This document shows positions 1-12,500 of a stretch of 64,000 nucleotides of DNA, one piece after another. The translations under genes and the position numbers were made by a program. The DNA is from Pseudomicrostroma phylloplanum (lineage: Eukaryota > Basidiomycota > Exobasidiomycetes > Microstromatales), in assembly GCA_039545275.1 (NCBI GenBank), contig BCHS01000004.1, forward strand, positions 490,978 to 554,977, given 5' to 3'. Positions within the stretch are counted from its first letter, which is position 1, and each line of letters begins with the position of its first letter. The notes below the pieces were generated by a model. The model searched no databases, was not told where the DNA came from, and was given only the letters and a program-made list of their open reading frames with translations.

Positions 1-473
1 CGCCAGCTCCTTATCACCCGCCCGAGCCGGTCAAGCACGAGCCTGCACCAGCACCGGCACCCATGACCATGCCGAAGTGCGAGCCCGTAAAGGAGCACGA
101 CGAATACTACGCTACCGACAAGGAGTGTCCTCCGCGTCATCCAGAAGATATGCCCCACCCGCACGGCTACAGGCTCGACTATGGCCCCATGTGTGGAGCA
201 AGCAAAGCATTCGTCTCCATGAGCACACATGACGTGCAGACCTACGACCTCATGGCCTGTGCTAAGATGTGCGACGATGCACCGCCCCACTACGAAGGAG
301 GCATGTGTAAGTACTTCAACATGTGGGAGGGTGAAGTCGAGAGGGGCATGAAGAAAGCCATGTACACCTGCTCGCTCTACTATGAGCAGCTTACCAGAGA
401 CAATGCGACGAACTACGGCGATCCGACCATGATGATGAAGGTCGTCAACAGTCGAGCCTACATGAAGATATAG
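1..473 (+). CDS. Secreted Cys-rich protein, PAN/apple-like, 3' part only
   Basis: The reading frame is open from base 3 to the TAG at 471-473, so the 5' part lies outside the window. The visible part begins with a Pro/Ala/Glu/His-rich linker. A domain follows with a CAKMCDD motif, an aromatic stretch (CKYFNMW), CSLYY and ATNYGD. This pattern (C-x3-C, C-x-[FY]-[FN], CSLY, ATN-x-G) is typical of apple/PAN-like domains in secreted fungal proteins. The ATG at 63 is only an internal Met, because the frame continues upstream of it without a stop. By family knowledge such domains bind carbohydrate or protein on or outside the cell wall. The ligand here is unknown. No signal peptide can be judged because the N-terminus is missing. 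Confidence 0.6.
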   Translation, partial: PAPYHPPEPVKHEPAPAPAPMTMPKCEPVKEHDEYYATDKECPPRHPEDMPHPHGYRLDYGPMCGASKAFVSMSTHDVQTYDLMACAKMCDDAPPHYEGGMCKYFNMWEGEVERGMKKAMYTCSLYYEQLTRDNATNYGDPTMMMKVVNSRAYMKI

Positions 474-1669
474 GTCCCTTGGCCCCCCTTCAACCCTATC
501 TCGGCGCCAGCAGCGCAGACTCTTGACGAATGCTTCGTTGACACCGCTTTCAGCTCATGTCCTCTTTGAGGATGCGAGACAAGGCTGGACGAAGAACGGA
601 CTTTTTATGTATCACTCCTAGCGCTTCGTCTCCCCTTGTAGCAGTCCCATATGATGTCGAGGCCTTGAGGCGTATAACGAACCAATTTGACGACAATGTA
701 ATGGCCTTCAGCAGCATGACGACTTCATTGAGTGTGATGTGAGGCGCACTGCCCATCTCTGTGCAGATGCCTAGGATGACCTTTTGAGGAGGCTCGTCTA
801 GTGAAGGTGCAGCCGATGCCTAGGTACCACGGCTCATCCGCTCAGTCTACATCTTCGCGTTCACGTCCTTGCTGACCTGGATAGTGTTGCACAATGAGAA
901 CGCCGTTGATGTCGCTGGAGCTGGTTCGCTGTGCGTAAGGCCCGCAAAGTGCCCGCAAACTGCTGTGCTTTGGTTGGCGGAGGCGGCCGTGGTGGGAGAG
1001 GGTAGGTGAGAGTAGGCGGGTGCGTGCCTGCTTGCGTGCGTGCGTGCGGAAAGGGAGTGAACGTGGGCGGGGCGGGGAATTGGCGTGGCGTGGCTGAGCT
1101 GCGTCTTTGCCCTCGCGACGTCCCCGACGAGTAATTTGGACTTTTGCCAAAGGGGGCCAGGCAGCACACCACCGCCGACGACCATCACTCCACCCACCAT
1201 CACCGCACAATCATCCCCCATACCCCGGAGGTGAGCGGCGGCAGCATACACTCGCACCGCGGTACATTCCCCAGTCACTGCGCGTCGCCAAGTACAGCTC
1301 CTATCCACCTCCTCGGCGTCCCATCCACGCTGCCCTGGGCACATCTCATCTACCAATTTGGCACCCCGGCTGGCCCTCACCACTCGGTCCCCTCTCCCTT
1401 CAACTCCCCGCGTGGACCGCACTAGCGCTGCTCTTTGGCCCCTATCTTACTCGGGCAGGAAGCAGCAGGAGGCTTCTGATCGCCGTGCATCGTACGCCTT
1501 TGGGGCAGAACGGCATTGACGCGAGGCGCACTGCAAGTCATCGAGGGTTCACACGCTAGCAATTCTGCCATTTGAGTGACCACTTCTGAACGCGCCAATC
1601 GCTCGTACTACCTTGCACCTTTGACTGCAGGGGCAAGACCAACACCTCAGAGCTCAGCTGTGCCAGACC
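474..1669. other. Intergenic, upstream of the cyclin gene
   Basis: About 1.2 kb with no convincing gene. The part from about 1000 to 1560 is rich in CAC/CCA and GTGCG-type simple sequence. It gives several overlapping open frames on both strands, all of low complexity and without a recognisable domain. It probably holds the promoter and 5' leader of the cyclin gene. I see no clear TATA box. Confidence 0.5.
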
Positions 1670-3741
1670 ATGCAATCCACCTCGATTTGGCCATCCTCGA
1701 ATACCTCATCACATAGAAGCCGTAGAGACCCAGCATACAAGTCTCCCTCTTCGGCTGATCACGGGCTTCACGCAGATCACATCTCATCTACGCCGTCCTC
1801 AGGCAGCTCAAGCTCTCACGAAGGCTCTTTGGTTTCCTCGGCGTCTTCGGCTTCATCCTCATCTCATTTGCCTCATCGCTCTGCCACCTCATCCCTGAAC
1901 AGCAGTCCGCCGTCTCACGGCGAGCATTACAACACCATCACCCTTCCGACGCCCAGTGGATCAGGCTTGTCCCCTCGTACCCAGGACTTACTCCAGACCC
2001 AGCGAGACCTGTTCCAGCAGTATCCTTCCTACCACAAGTCTCTTCCGCCTGCACCACACCTGCATCGAAGCTTTTCAGACTGGCAGAACAGCCTGCAGAC
2101 TCTGGCGAACCAAGGTATTGCTTCGTCGGAAGTTCATCCTTCTACACGCCAGTCCTTCAGCAACACCACAGCTGCCACACCTCCAACACCTCCCCCTTCC
2201 ATGCACACCACTACAGCTGCCAATGTCGCGTACGCTACCCCTGCGTTCACGAACTCGCCACCGATTGCTCATCACCAGAAAAGAGAGGAGGATGAGGTGA
2301 TGCGGAGTCCCGATAGGACCCGCGGCACCAAGTCGAGGAGAGCTAGCTCGGGCGGATCCAAGATTCCCGAAGGTCCTCAGCGGGAGCCCGCCGAGCCGAG
2401 CAGCGCTCTCGAGGGGGAGATGAGACCTGCAGACGCTGGAGGACCTGCTGTGCCCGCCAATCTCGCTTTTCCGGTAGGGGACGGGGCGTTTGCCGCACCG
2501 GAGGCTTCCTCTTCGCGGTCCACCGCTCCCGGCAGGTCATCGGTAACGTCTAGCAATGCAGCCTCGCCATCGACAATGGCAAGTAGTCGGAGCTCTTTCC
2601 CTGCTTCCTCCTCGGCGGGTGCTCCCTCTACCGCCTCGCGGCGTCCGTCACGGCCACACCTCGATCTGGCAAATCATCCGCCTCAACAGCTTCTGAAAGT
2701 TCTCGCGGCTCTGCTGCATCAGATCGCCTCATCCAACGATCATCTCCGGCCAACGAATGGTCAGGAAGGCCGCGATAGGAGGAAGAGCGCTCGAAGGGCT
2801 GGACGAGTGGACGAAGCTGGGCACGGCAGCACATCGCACTCGTCCGCGGCTAGCACGCCCGGTCCAGAAGACAAGAGACGGTCCGTCACAACGGCCGCCA
2901 TGGGTGCCTTGGGCACGCCGAGCAGTACGCTCTGTTTCCACGCTCGAAATATCCCGAGCATCAGCATCGAGAGCTATCTATTGAGGATTCTCAAGTACTG
3001 TCCGACGACCAATGACGTCTTCCTGAGCCTTCTGGTCTACTTTGATCGCATGAGCAGGATGGGAGTCGGTGCTGCCCCTGGCTCGAGCAGCGACTCTCCA
3101 GCGGGAGCGGCTGCAGGACTACCGCTAGCCGAGGGTTCAGATATGAGCAGGGCTGGCTCGAGAGACGGAGCGGACGCCGAAGAGAGACTAAGAGGCGAGG
3201 AAGACGCACATCCAGGCATGCGGGGATTCGTGATCGACAGCTACAATGTACATAGGCTCGTCATTGCGGGCATCACCGTCGCCAGCAAGTTCTTCAGCGA
3301 CATCTTCTACACAAACTCTAGATATGCAAAGGTGAGTCGACAGATAGCGGTGGAGGTCCTTCTCGATCTTGATCTGGCGCTGATTCTGATCCTCGCCTTT
3401 TCCGTGTCCCACTCAACCAGGTCGGCGGTCTCCCGGTGCATGAGCTGAACCAGCTCGAGCTGCAATTCCTCCTCCTCAATGACTTTCACCTAGTCATCCC
3501 TCTGGACGAGTTACAGCGCTACGCCGACCAGCTCCTCGTATACGGGGCCGAGGGCGGAGCTCTCTCACCCGGCCGTGTGAAGGACGTGGAAAACAATACT
3601 GCCGCTGCTGGGTACGCAGATGATCGAAGGGGTAGCGATAAAAGCGACAGGACAGCGAAGGACCGTGGAAGAGAACCAGCAGTGGCAGATGGGTCCGCCA
3701 TGGAAGCAGATTCGCCTGCTCAAGATCGATCTGAAGCTTAA
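1670..3741 (+). CDS. PHO80-type cyclin (Pho85-family cyclin)
   Basis: Two exons, 1670-3331 and 3421-3741, with an 89-nt GTGAGT...CAG intron in phase 0; the protein is 660 aa. The first ~415 residues are Ser/Pro/Thr-rich low complexity. The cyclin box starts near residue 427 (NIPSISIESYLLRILKYCP), continues as VFLSLLVYFDRMS, and after an insertion resumes with DSYNVHRLVIAGITVASKFFSD. The splice joins SRYAK to VGGLPVHELNQLE, a textbook PHO80-like junction, and LNDFHLVIPLDELQRYAD closes the box. Family role: the partner of a Pho85-like CDK in phosphate sensing, glycogen metabolism or cell-cycle control; which of these cannot be told. An acidic Gly/Ser insertion of about 50 residues (~465-515) sits between two cyclin helices. 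The tail is charged and disordered. Confidence 0.88.
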
Positions 3742-3959
3742 AGTCTAGTCGAGCTGCTTTTTCGAGCTTGAAGGAGCGGCACGAGTGCGTTGCAGAGTGA
3801 AGGGGGAAAAGGGCGGTCGTTTGTAGATGGCAGATATCACGACGGATGTAGCAGCAGAGGAAAGAGCCTAATGACTATATGCGTACCCAATCATCTATCC
3901 AATTACATCATTCCAATTAACTCTATCAAGGCGACGCTACAAGCCCCGAATTGAATGCC

Positions 3960-5076
3960 TCAGTGTTTGCTCACCCACTCGCGGATGAGACGCGCTCCCT
4001 CGACGAGGTCCTTGGCGCGCAGGTCGGGCTCTAGGTAGATACCCGACGCTGGAGAGAACTCCTCGTAGGTCATCCAGAGAGTGTGGAACCTGTGGAGTGG
4101 AGGTAGGGCATGTTCAGTAGTGTATTCCGACGCTGTCATTCTGCCAATAGCATTGGTCGAACAACTCACCCGGCGCGCTTCGCAGCATCAACGTCCCAAG
4201 AGTGGCTCGCGACAAAGAAGAGGATATACTCGTCTTCCGAAGCCCCCTCGAGTCCAGCCTCGGCCAAGATACGCTTCTTCACCGCGGCATACACCCTCGG
4301 GTCGGGCTTGGCCACCTTGGCTTCATCGCAGGACCACAGACCTGCATTGACGGCTGTGCCGCCGGTACTGCCCGCGCTGCTAATGGTGGGGACAGAAGCA
4401 TTCTCGAAGAGCTTCTCGGCGAGGGCCATGGATCCGTTTGTTGCTCCCCAGAGACGGATACTTGCCAGGCCTCCGTCTTCGGGAGAAGCCCGATAGGCAT
4501 GGCTGAAGGCCTCTGTCATGCCCGGACGTGGGCGGAGGCTCTGCAGAGAGGCCATGACCTCCTCTGTCACTGACGCAAAGGCCTCGACGGCCTTATCGCC
4601 TCCACCCCCTGCCTTTGAAGAAGAGAGGTCAAGACGCGTCTGCTTGAGCTCTTCGGCCGAGACGGGCTTGCTGGAAGACTGGTCAGAGGAGGAAGGAGGT
4701 ACGAGGCCTGCTTGGAGGAGAACCCGTGGCAGGCAGGACTTGAAGACTGTTCCGATGGGGGTGTATGCGCCATTCAGAGACAGGAAGGAGAAGTCCCTCT
4801 GACCTGCATGGTACCAGTCCTGTCAAGTCGTACGAGATACGTAGTAGGCTCAGCGTCGTCAGTAGAGCTTTTCTCATGACGAGCTCACTCCAAATCCAAT
4901 CTCACCATAACAATCAACTCTGCATATCGATCTGCCACGACGGCGTCTGGTCCGAGCTGAGATGCAAAGAGCTTCTTGATCACGGCAATGGGTGCAGAGA
5001 GGTCAAAGAGTGTACCCAGGACATCGTGCACGATGATGAGGGTCTTGCCCTTGGACTGTGAAGCGGAAGACGACAT
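3960..5076 (-). CDS. Haloacid dehalogenase-like hydrolase (type II)
   Basis: Three exons on the minus strand: 5076-4906, 4798-4170 and 4089-3960; the protein is 309 aa. The introns start GTGAGA and GTGAGT. HAD motifs in order: nucleophile Asp18 in HDVLGTLFDL; motif II ATNGS; the motif III Lys in KVAKPDPRVY; and the acidic motif IV in ASHSWDVDAAKRAGF. The last motif is completed across the second intron (G is split). This is the L-2-haloacid dehalogenase/haloacetate-type subfamily common in fungi. The substrate is unknown, and many fungal members act on other small 2-substituted acids or phosphates. The first 3' splice site was placed at GTCAG rather than at the CAG 5 nt earlier, because only that keeps the frame into RDFSFLSLNGAYTPIG. 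It is tail to tail with the cyclin gene. Confidence 0.85.
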
Positions 5077-6589
5077 GGCAAGGGAGATCCTTCTATGGCG
5101 TGGTAGCAGCTACCATGGAACATCTGGAGCAATCATTCACCGGGAGCGGAGCGGAGCAGCAAAGGTCAAGCAGCTGGCTTGTGGGGGTGGAGGGGGAGGC
5201 GACCTTGGACTCCCACGTGATCGGCCATGGCTCATGCATGGCGGTCACCTTTACGCTTCCTCTGCCTCTCCGCCCGGAGAAGTGCGCTGCCGATTGCTGC
5301 GCTGCCTGTCGATGGGTAACAAACAAACCTGTCCAGGCAAGGGGCCCAGGGTATCATGCGAACATAAAAAGGGAAGGTGAAGGAACATGTCTCACCTCGC
5401 ACAACTCATGATGACCAGCCGACGTTGCCTCTGGGGGCCACAGTCCTTTGCCTCCTTCTGCCCGGTGGCTTGAGCCAGAGCTCCTTGCCTTTGCTCATTT
5501 CCTGGGACCACTTCATCACCTCAGCCACTCAAGAGAAAGAGAGTGAGATGGATGAGACCGCCTGGGTCAGTACCAGATCAGTGGAAGCTCAGGTCTTGCC
5601 ATCACTGTATGCAATTTACGCTGTCATCTAAGTACGTGACATGGTGCGGATGAGAATTGAGAGTCACCGTCCCCTCCTCTGGGATGTGATCTTCAGCGTG
5701 GCGCAGGTGCAGGCGCAGTGAGATGCGAAGGGAGGGGAGTACCCCCCTTGGCGCAGGTTCCAGACGAGGGAGGGGTCTTGGCGTCGAGGGTGTGAATTCC
5801 AAAGGGGGCCGTGAATAGAGCCAGGGCAAGGGGCGGAAGAATCCCCGCGCCAGTGACCTCGTTTCTTTACCTCGGCTTTGGTCTCTCTGGGAGCGCGAAG
5901 TCAGCCAGAGGTCAGCCACCTGCCTGCACCTCGCCTCAGCCGAAGCAGAACCTATACGGGTCTCTGGAATCGAGGGAAAAGAAAGAGGCGTCGCAGCTCT
6001 GGCCCCCTCTGCTCCCGCGCCTGCCTCCCACTCCGCCGCCGCCTTTGCCATTCCGCGCCCCTGAACAAAAGGACAATCACAGCCGAGCCGACGGACGGAC
6101 GGACGGACGGATGGACGGACCGAAGCACACAGACACACACACGCACACGCACACGCACACTCAGGCCGGCGTACGTGGTTTGCTCTGGTCACCACCAAAG
6201 TGTGAATGGATCCATGGCAGGAGATACGTACTTACGTCCATCCTTCCTTCCTCACGCCCCACCCACTCACGTTCCCAACGCAACGCCAGCACCATCCTAC
6301 CAAGTTTTCCATCCGCACGACTCCTTCTGCACGACTATAGCGTAGACCTCGCCCTCATCCCCACTGTTCCATATATCCTTTCCCTACGAGCTTAAAGATT
6401 CCCCCGCGGCCCTCTTGCTATCTGCACTATCGATCCTGCCTTCCATTCCGAAAGACACGCACCGACCGCACAGGGGGATCAGGTATCAGGACAGGGTTTC
6501 ATCCGCATCCGCCGCATAGTAGAGACTACTGCATCAACGAAACCTTACTGTCTCTGCAACTCCTAAACCTTGTGCACAGGTCTGCAACC
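5077..6589. other. Long intergenic region with simple repeats
   Basis: About 1.5 kb between the divergent hydrolase and RhoGEF genes. It probably carries both promoters and a long RhoGEF 5' leader. Open frames here (for example 5811-6395 plus and 5602-6198 minus) run through simple repeats and look like no protein family. I see no RNA gene. Confidence 0.5.
6091..6160. repeat. Microsatellite (ACGG)n followed by (CACACG)-like repeat
   Basis: ACGG units run from about 6091 to 6119 with one ATGG variant, followed directly by CA/CACG dinucleotide-like repeats to about 6160. It lies in the presumed 5' leader or promoter of the RhoGEF gene, about 430 bp before its ATG. Confidence 0.85.
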
Positions 6590-9500
6590 ATGGCGGAAGC
6601 AGCAGACTCCACAGTCAGAAGCCTCAGAGCTCCCGCTCAAGGAGATGGCATGCCCTCCCCCACGATGGGACTAGCGTCTCGTAAACCTTCGAGTAGTCTC
6701 AGGCAGCCCTCGTTTAGGAGTACACTCTCCACGCATCCGCCAGAGAGCCCCGCATCCTCCTACCTCTTCCTGGACCCTTCCTCATCTCGAGCGCCCTCAC
6801 TAAGGTCAGAGATCACTACCTCAAGCATAGATCACGCCGGCTCGCGCAGGGGCACTGTTTCGACCAGACCTAATAGCCCCGGCTACTTCTCTGCCGCCTC
6901 TTCCCTCGACGATCACAACGATTACGCCAGTAGAACCTTCTCCCCTGCCTCCCAATACACGTCTCTGTTCCCACCGCCTTCCGCAAGCCCCGGTCACAGA
7001 GCGCCAGGATCTGTGGCACACCGATCTAGGTCTCCTCCTAGCCCTACAGATCGACGTCTGAGATCACCAAAGTCTTTTGGAAGCCCACACTGGCTAAGCC
7101 CACTGCCTGCCGACGAGAATGACCAGTCTGCTCTGCCTTCCACTTCATCAAACGTAGCCTCGGCCTCAGCCGTGTTGCCCACAGGTCGTCAAAACCGAGC
7201 ACAACGTATGATGAGGAAGATCTCCCAGCCCAAGCTCAGGGACGCAGACGACAGCAACAAGGGAGGTGGCCTCTTACGTCCTTTGAATACCCTAGGTGCT
7301 AGAAGGAGGTCATCTGCTACATCGTCCCAGGGGGCGAGCGAAGGGAATGCTTGGCAGCCATCGATTCCAGGCGAAAAGGGACCTTCCCAAGTGCCCACGC
7401 CGACAGCAAAGGAGTTCTTGGGCTTGTCTCTCCCGGAGGATGGCTCTGGTAAGACCGACGGACTCAAGCACAAGCTCTTCGGAAGGTGGAAGAGAGATGC
7501 TTCAGGACAGCAAGCCGAGCCTCCAGTAGAGTCGACCTCACGACCTCCGTCTTTCGAAGACCTGCCGACCGCATCCTCGCCTGTTGCTCCCTTTACCGAT
7601 CTTGACAGCTCGCCAGCCCTCTCGTCTTCATCATCGTATCGTCCCCTGTCCTCGGCGACTGATCCCCGTCCCAGCAACTCTGCTCAGGGCACTCCAGCAT
7701 CCTCTGTTGCTGCTCCGCATCCCTCTCCCAACTCACTCGGCATCATTGTGCCATCGCTGACGGAGGAGGGATATCTTGAGAAGCTACCTCAAGCTACCGC
7801 TTTCGGACAGTCACAGTACACTCTCTCCCCCCAGCCAGAAGTGTACAGAGGGGCTCAAGACACCCGCAGCGACAACATTGCTCCAGACTCTCCCTCTCTC
7901 AGCGAGGCGGTCGTGGAGGAGGCTGATCATAACAACCAGCAAAGCGCAGGCTCTGAAGGGGATGCTCGACGGGCCACCTCGAGTCGCAGAGAGGCCCACG
8001 TGTACGAGACTCGGGCGCAAAATGAACGCGCCGGAAAACCCAAGAAGCCCGCAAGGGATCTGCCCTCACTTCCAGCTGAGCATACTGCGACTGCCTCTTC
8101 CTATGAGGCGGACCCATTCCAGTGCTTCGTCAAACACTCACAGGGTCTCAGTCGCAGCAAAAGCGACGCTGCATCACCAGACGGGATCGAAGGCCCCCCT
8201 CTTGAGGTCAGCGAGGCGAATTTGGCCAAGGCCACTTCAGAGATGACAAGTCCGCTGCGGAGGACGCCTGCTCGGCCTGGTGCGAGTAAGAAGTGGCGTA
8301 GCAAGGGGAGGTCTCGTGCTGATACTGCTACCTCTTCCAGCAGTAGAAGCTCTTGGACTGAGCCCACGGCCAGAACTTCAAGCTTGCAGTCTCCCGACCG
8401 TGGATCGCAGCGAAACGGGCGTTATCCTCCTTCCCCGCCGCCCCGATCCAGCTCGTCGTCCAGCTTTGGATACTTTGACGCTACCGAGATGGACGTAGGC
8501 GATGGGTCGTACTCTAGAGTGAGCGGCCGAGTCTCATGGAAAGCAGACGCGATTATGGAGCGGTCTGAAGATCACGCTTCTGTACAGAGCAAAGTCCCTG
8601 GACCTGCGGACGAGATGAGCCGCTCCACAAGCTACAATTCAGTCGAAGCCAGCTCGGACGTCGTCTCGACAACGGGCGCGATATCACACTTGAGCTCGCC
8701 GATTCACAAGCGTGCTTCTTCCTTGAGCTCAAGATACGTGGACGCCGCCCAGACCCTGGATCACAGCGACTCTTTGAAAACAGGACGAGTCCGGGCTCCA
8801 TCGAGCCAGCCTGCAGGAGAGACTTCCGCTACGTCTGCCCCCCCGAGTCTGCCGACGAAAAGTCCTTTGCGAATCGATGGTGTACGCCCACGCCGATCCG
8901 ACAAGACTTTGCCGCCATCCAATTCTGTTTCTACATCACAATCAATGGTACCGGACGTTCCCTCGACCAGGTTACTTTCTCCATATGCTGCGCCGTCGCC
9001 CGTCGCAATCCCTTCAGATTCTGCAAGTCGTCGCAAGCGCTCTGCTCCTCCAGGCACATCTGCGTCTTCCGCTGCAAGCCCACCAAGATTCAGCCTGGAG
9101 GAAGTTTTCCTCTCTGGTGGCGCTGCGTGGAGTCTAGGAAGTACCACCTCGGATCCAGATCGTTCTCTGCAGTTAGATCGGTCTCGCAGCTTCGAGCTGA
9201 CTTCTCGAACCGATCCACCGAGGGGACCGACAGATCTACGTGTATTGACCTCGCACAGTGCCAGCAGTCAGTCGAGAGACTCATCTGAGTCGGCCTCACA
9301 TTCTGTGCAAAGCGTGAGCCAAGACATGCTTGACCCTAAGGCTGCACTGGCCTCGTCCGTCGAGGCTGCGAAGACCAGGTCGCTCTCGAAGGCGCCTGGC
9401 TCAGCAAGCGCCGGCAGAGAGCGCAGACCCTCAAGCGGACCACAAGACCTCAAAAGTGAGGCTGGATACATGGATGTACCTACGTTGAAATCCCGAAAGT

Positions 9501-12500
9501 GGGGGCTGTCGTATCAGGCCACTCCGAGTGTCGAAAATGAAGGTCAGAATTTGCGCACTGCTAAGCGGAGCCTGCGGAAGAAGAACAGCGATGCGAACCC
9601 GAGACCCGCGATTCGAAGGATCTTCGAGACAGAAGAACAAGAGCAGCACCGACATGGCCTGGGCATCGATGAGGGCGACAGTCCACGTGAGATTACTGAG
9701 CAAGTGCCATCGCCGACAGCGCGGGCAAAGGGCGTCACTGCTCGCGCAGTCTCGGATCACACGCTGCACTGGTCGAGCAGTGATGTTGATGGCGAGGTAA
9801 AGAGGTTGCTGAAGAGGCGCAATGTTATCCGGGAGCTGGTACAGACGGAAAGAAGCTACGCGTCGGACCTAGCCGTCATTCGAGACGTCTACCTGGCTCA
9901 AGCTCGCGCCATGGCTGGCCCGCCCTCTTCGAGTCCTTTGCCGACCAACTCCGCCACTAGGCCTGCCTACTCGCCGTTAGAGTCACCACCTGTGGCAGCT
10001 TCGCAATTTCCCACAAGCCCTAATCCAAGTCATCTTCTGACCAGGGCCGTCTCGAATGGCGAGCCGCCTTCAGTGGTCACTCCATCAATGCCGAGCCACG
10101 CTCGGATGCGTTCAGCCTCGGCCAACAGCGTCACTCACCCGCTATCTCAAGCCTCTGGTAGTGAAAGCAATCGCTCTTCCATCATGGCCTCCGACTCCAA
10201 GTCCGTGTCGAGGCACGGACAGGACGGCGCTGCCTCGTCCTCGAATTCCTTTTCCTCCTCTCGACAGGGTGTGGACGACAGGGATGGCAAGTCAAGCCGC
10301 CTTCCTCTTGCGCTCGATGAATCTACTCCGTCGGTAGCGATTGAGAGTGGAGAATCCGAGGTTCGGGCGCCCCAGAACGCTTCAATCATGAGCGGATCCA
10401 TCAGCGCAGAGTTTGGCGGTAGCACAAGGAATACGAATACAACAAGCTTGCTCACTAAGCCTGCAGTGGCAGCTGGTACCACTGCATCATCGCCATCTGG
10501 CCTCGTAGCCCCATCGTCCCCACATCCGCAGGCTCCTATGAACACGACGGATATCCGCGTCATCTTCGCCGGCGTGGATCAAGCATCTGCATTTGCAGAA
10601 GAGATGTCGAGGCTGCTGGAGTCTGCGATGGGTGCACTCGCTGCTGCGCCTTTGCCGACCGACGTCGCTGATCTGACCGATGCGTGTGATGATCGCATTG
10701 GTCACACCTTCAGGAAGCTGATAGATCGCATTCACGTCGTTTTCGGCACGTATTGCTCGCGGCATGAGGCTTCGATCGCTAGGTTGCAGGACCTGTCGTC
10801 GACGTCTAGCAAAGCAGCTGCTTTCCTCAAGGAGTGCGATGGAGTGGCGCGCACGAGGACCAATGCTTGGGATCTGGCATCGCTTCTCATCAAACCCGTA
10901 CAGAGGATGCTGAAGTACCCTCTCCTTTTGCATCAGATCCTGTCCACCACGTCAGCGTCTCACGCGGATCACGGAGATCTCAAGCTGGCGATTGAAGAGA
11001 TGCAGAAAGTTGCAGACGCTATCAATGAATTGAGTAGACGCAGAGACATCATCAACCAGATCGTCAGCGGGCAGACTCCATCGCAGACTCTAAGTAAATC
11101 AGCATCCAAGAGCCCCATCATCAAGGGACCTCGTCGCGCCACTGGCATCTTGCGAAAGCAGAAGTCCAGGATGAGGGACCTCGCCGGTGGTAGCGCTTCG
11201 TCTTCGCAACTACTAGGAGATGTGACCCCGGTGCTTCTGAAGGACGAAGATGGCTACGCCTCTCTGGTGGCCTCTACGAAGACACTAGAAGAAGGCATCG
11301 AGGCTCTGCACCGGAGGATCTTGAGGTGGTCGACTTACGCGAAGCAATGCTACGGGCAACAAAGCGTTCTTCTTCAACGATGGTCCAGCGTCTATAATCT
11401 AGCCGGCAAGGATAGTGACCTCAGCATGGACGGGGCGGTCGGTCCTGCAGATGGCTTGAAGGCTATGTCAGAGGAGTTGCGTCAAGCGAGTGAGCGGTGT
11501 GCAACTCAACTCGACAGCGAAATTGCTATGGTTCTGCTCCCAGCCCTGGACAAGATCCGCAAGATGTTCGCTGGTCCACGTGCATACATGAGCAAACGAG
11601 ATGAGCGGGAAGCCGACTATGTCAAGTACAAGGCTTTGGCATCTTCGAACAAAGAGGGCAAGCCCACAGCAATCGACCGCAAGCTCATCGAAGCGGCCAA
11701 TGGCTTTGTGGCTCTGCACAGCCAACTCCTTGAAGAGCTTCCTTACTTTGTGCAAGGCATAGAGGCTGCTCTCCAGCCCGTCATTGTTGCCTTTGCTCGC
11801 ACTCAAGGTCTCTACCACGAGCAGATGCTGGGGCTATTGCAAGACTTTGCCACTGCGTATCATTTGAAGCCAACCCTTCCATCGCTCTCCTTTGCCGCTC
11901 ATGAGGATGCCGTTGCCGAGGAAGGAGATGTCAGCNCCCCGCCTCTGACAGCACTGAATCCCCGTCAAATCGCTCAGCATTGGTGGGCTGCACAAAGCCC
12001 CATCGCTGAGACGCTCGAGGAGCTGAGCATCTGCGACCACAAGGGCGGGCACTCTGCTGGAGCGGCAAAGATGACAGCTACTCGTTCTGATGCTGGCCCG
12101 CAACGCGTCGAAGAGCATCTGAATACGGTGGGCCGTCCCAGGAACTTCAGCACTTCGGACGCCCACGTTGTGGGGTCTGCGTATTCTGCACCAGCACCTG
12201 GTGCTGGCTCAGGTGACAGCTTTTCTCACCCGTCGCCCAGGGACGGCAGACAAAGGCGAGACTTGTTCGACCCTAGGCTCCACACTCCGCCTGAGACCCT
12301 CGGTGGCTCCTCAAGGGCATTCGGTCAGACTACGATCACCGGCAAGCCGTCAGTCTTGGGCTCAAGGAGCAATAGCAGCAGCACTGGTAATATACTGCGA
12401 AGCATCTCCGAGAACTTCAAGACAGGCTCCCATGTCCAGGCAGAGAGGCCTGGCAATGAAGCGGTGTACATGCAGACTGCGCCCTCTCGGGACCCACAGC

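Noticed and set aside
1107..1559. Plus-strand open frame of 150 codons upstream of the cyclin gene
   Set aside because: Arg/Pro/His-rich, overlaps equally open frames on both strands, no domain; reads like promoter sequence.
5602..6395. Open frames of about 195 codons on both strands before the RhoGEF gene
   Set aside because: They run through the ACGG and CA microsatellites (Cys-Ala, Thr-His repeats) and match no family.
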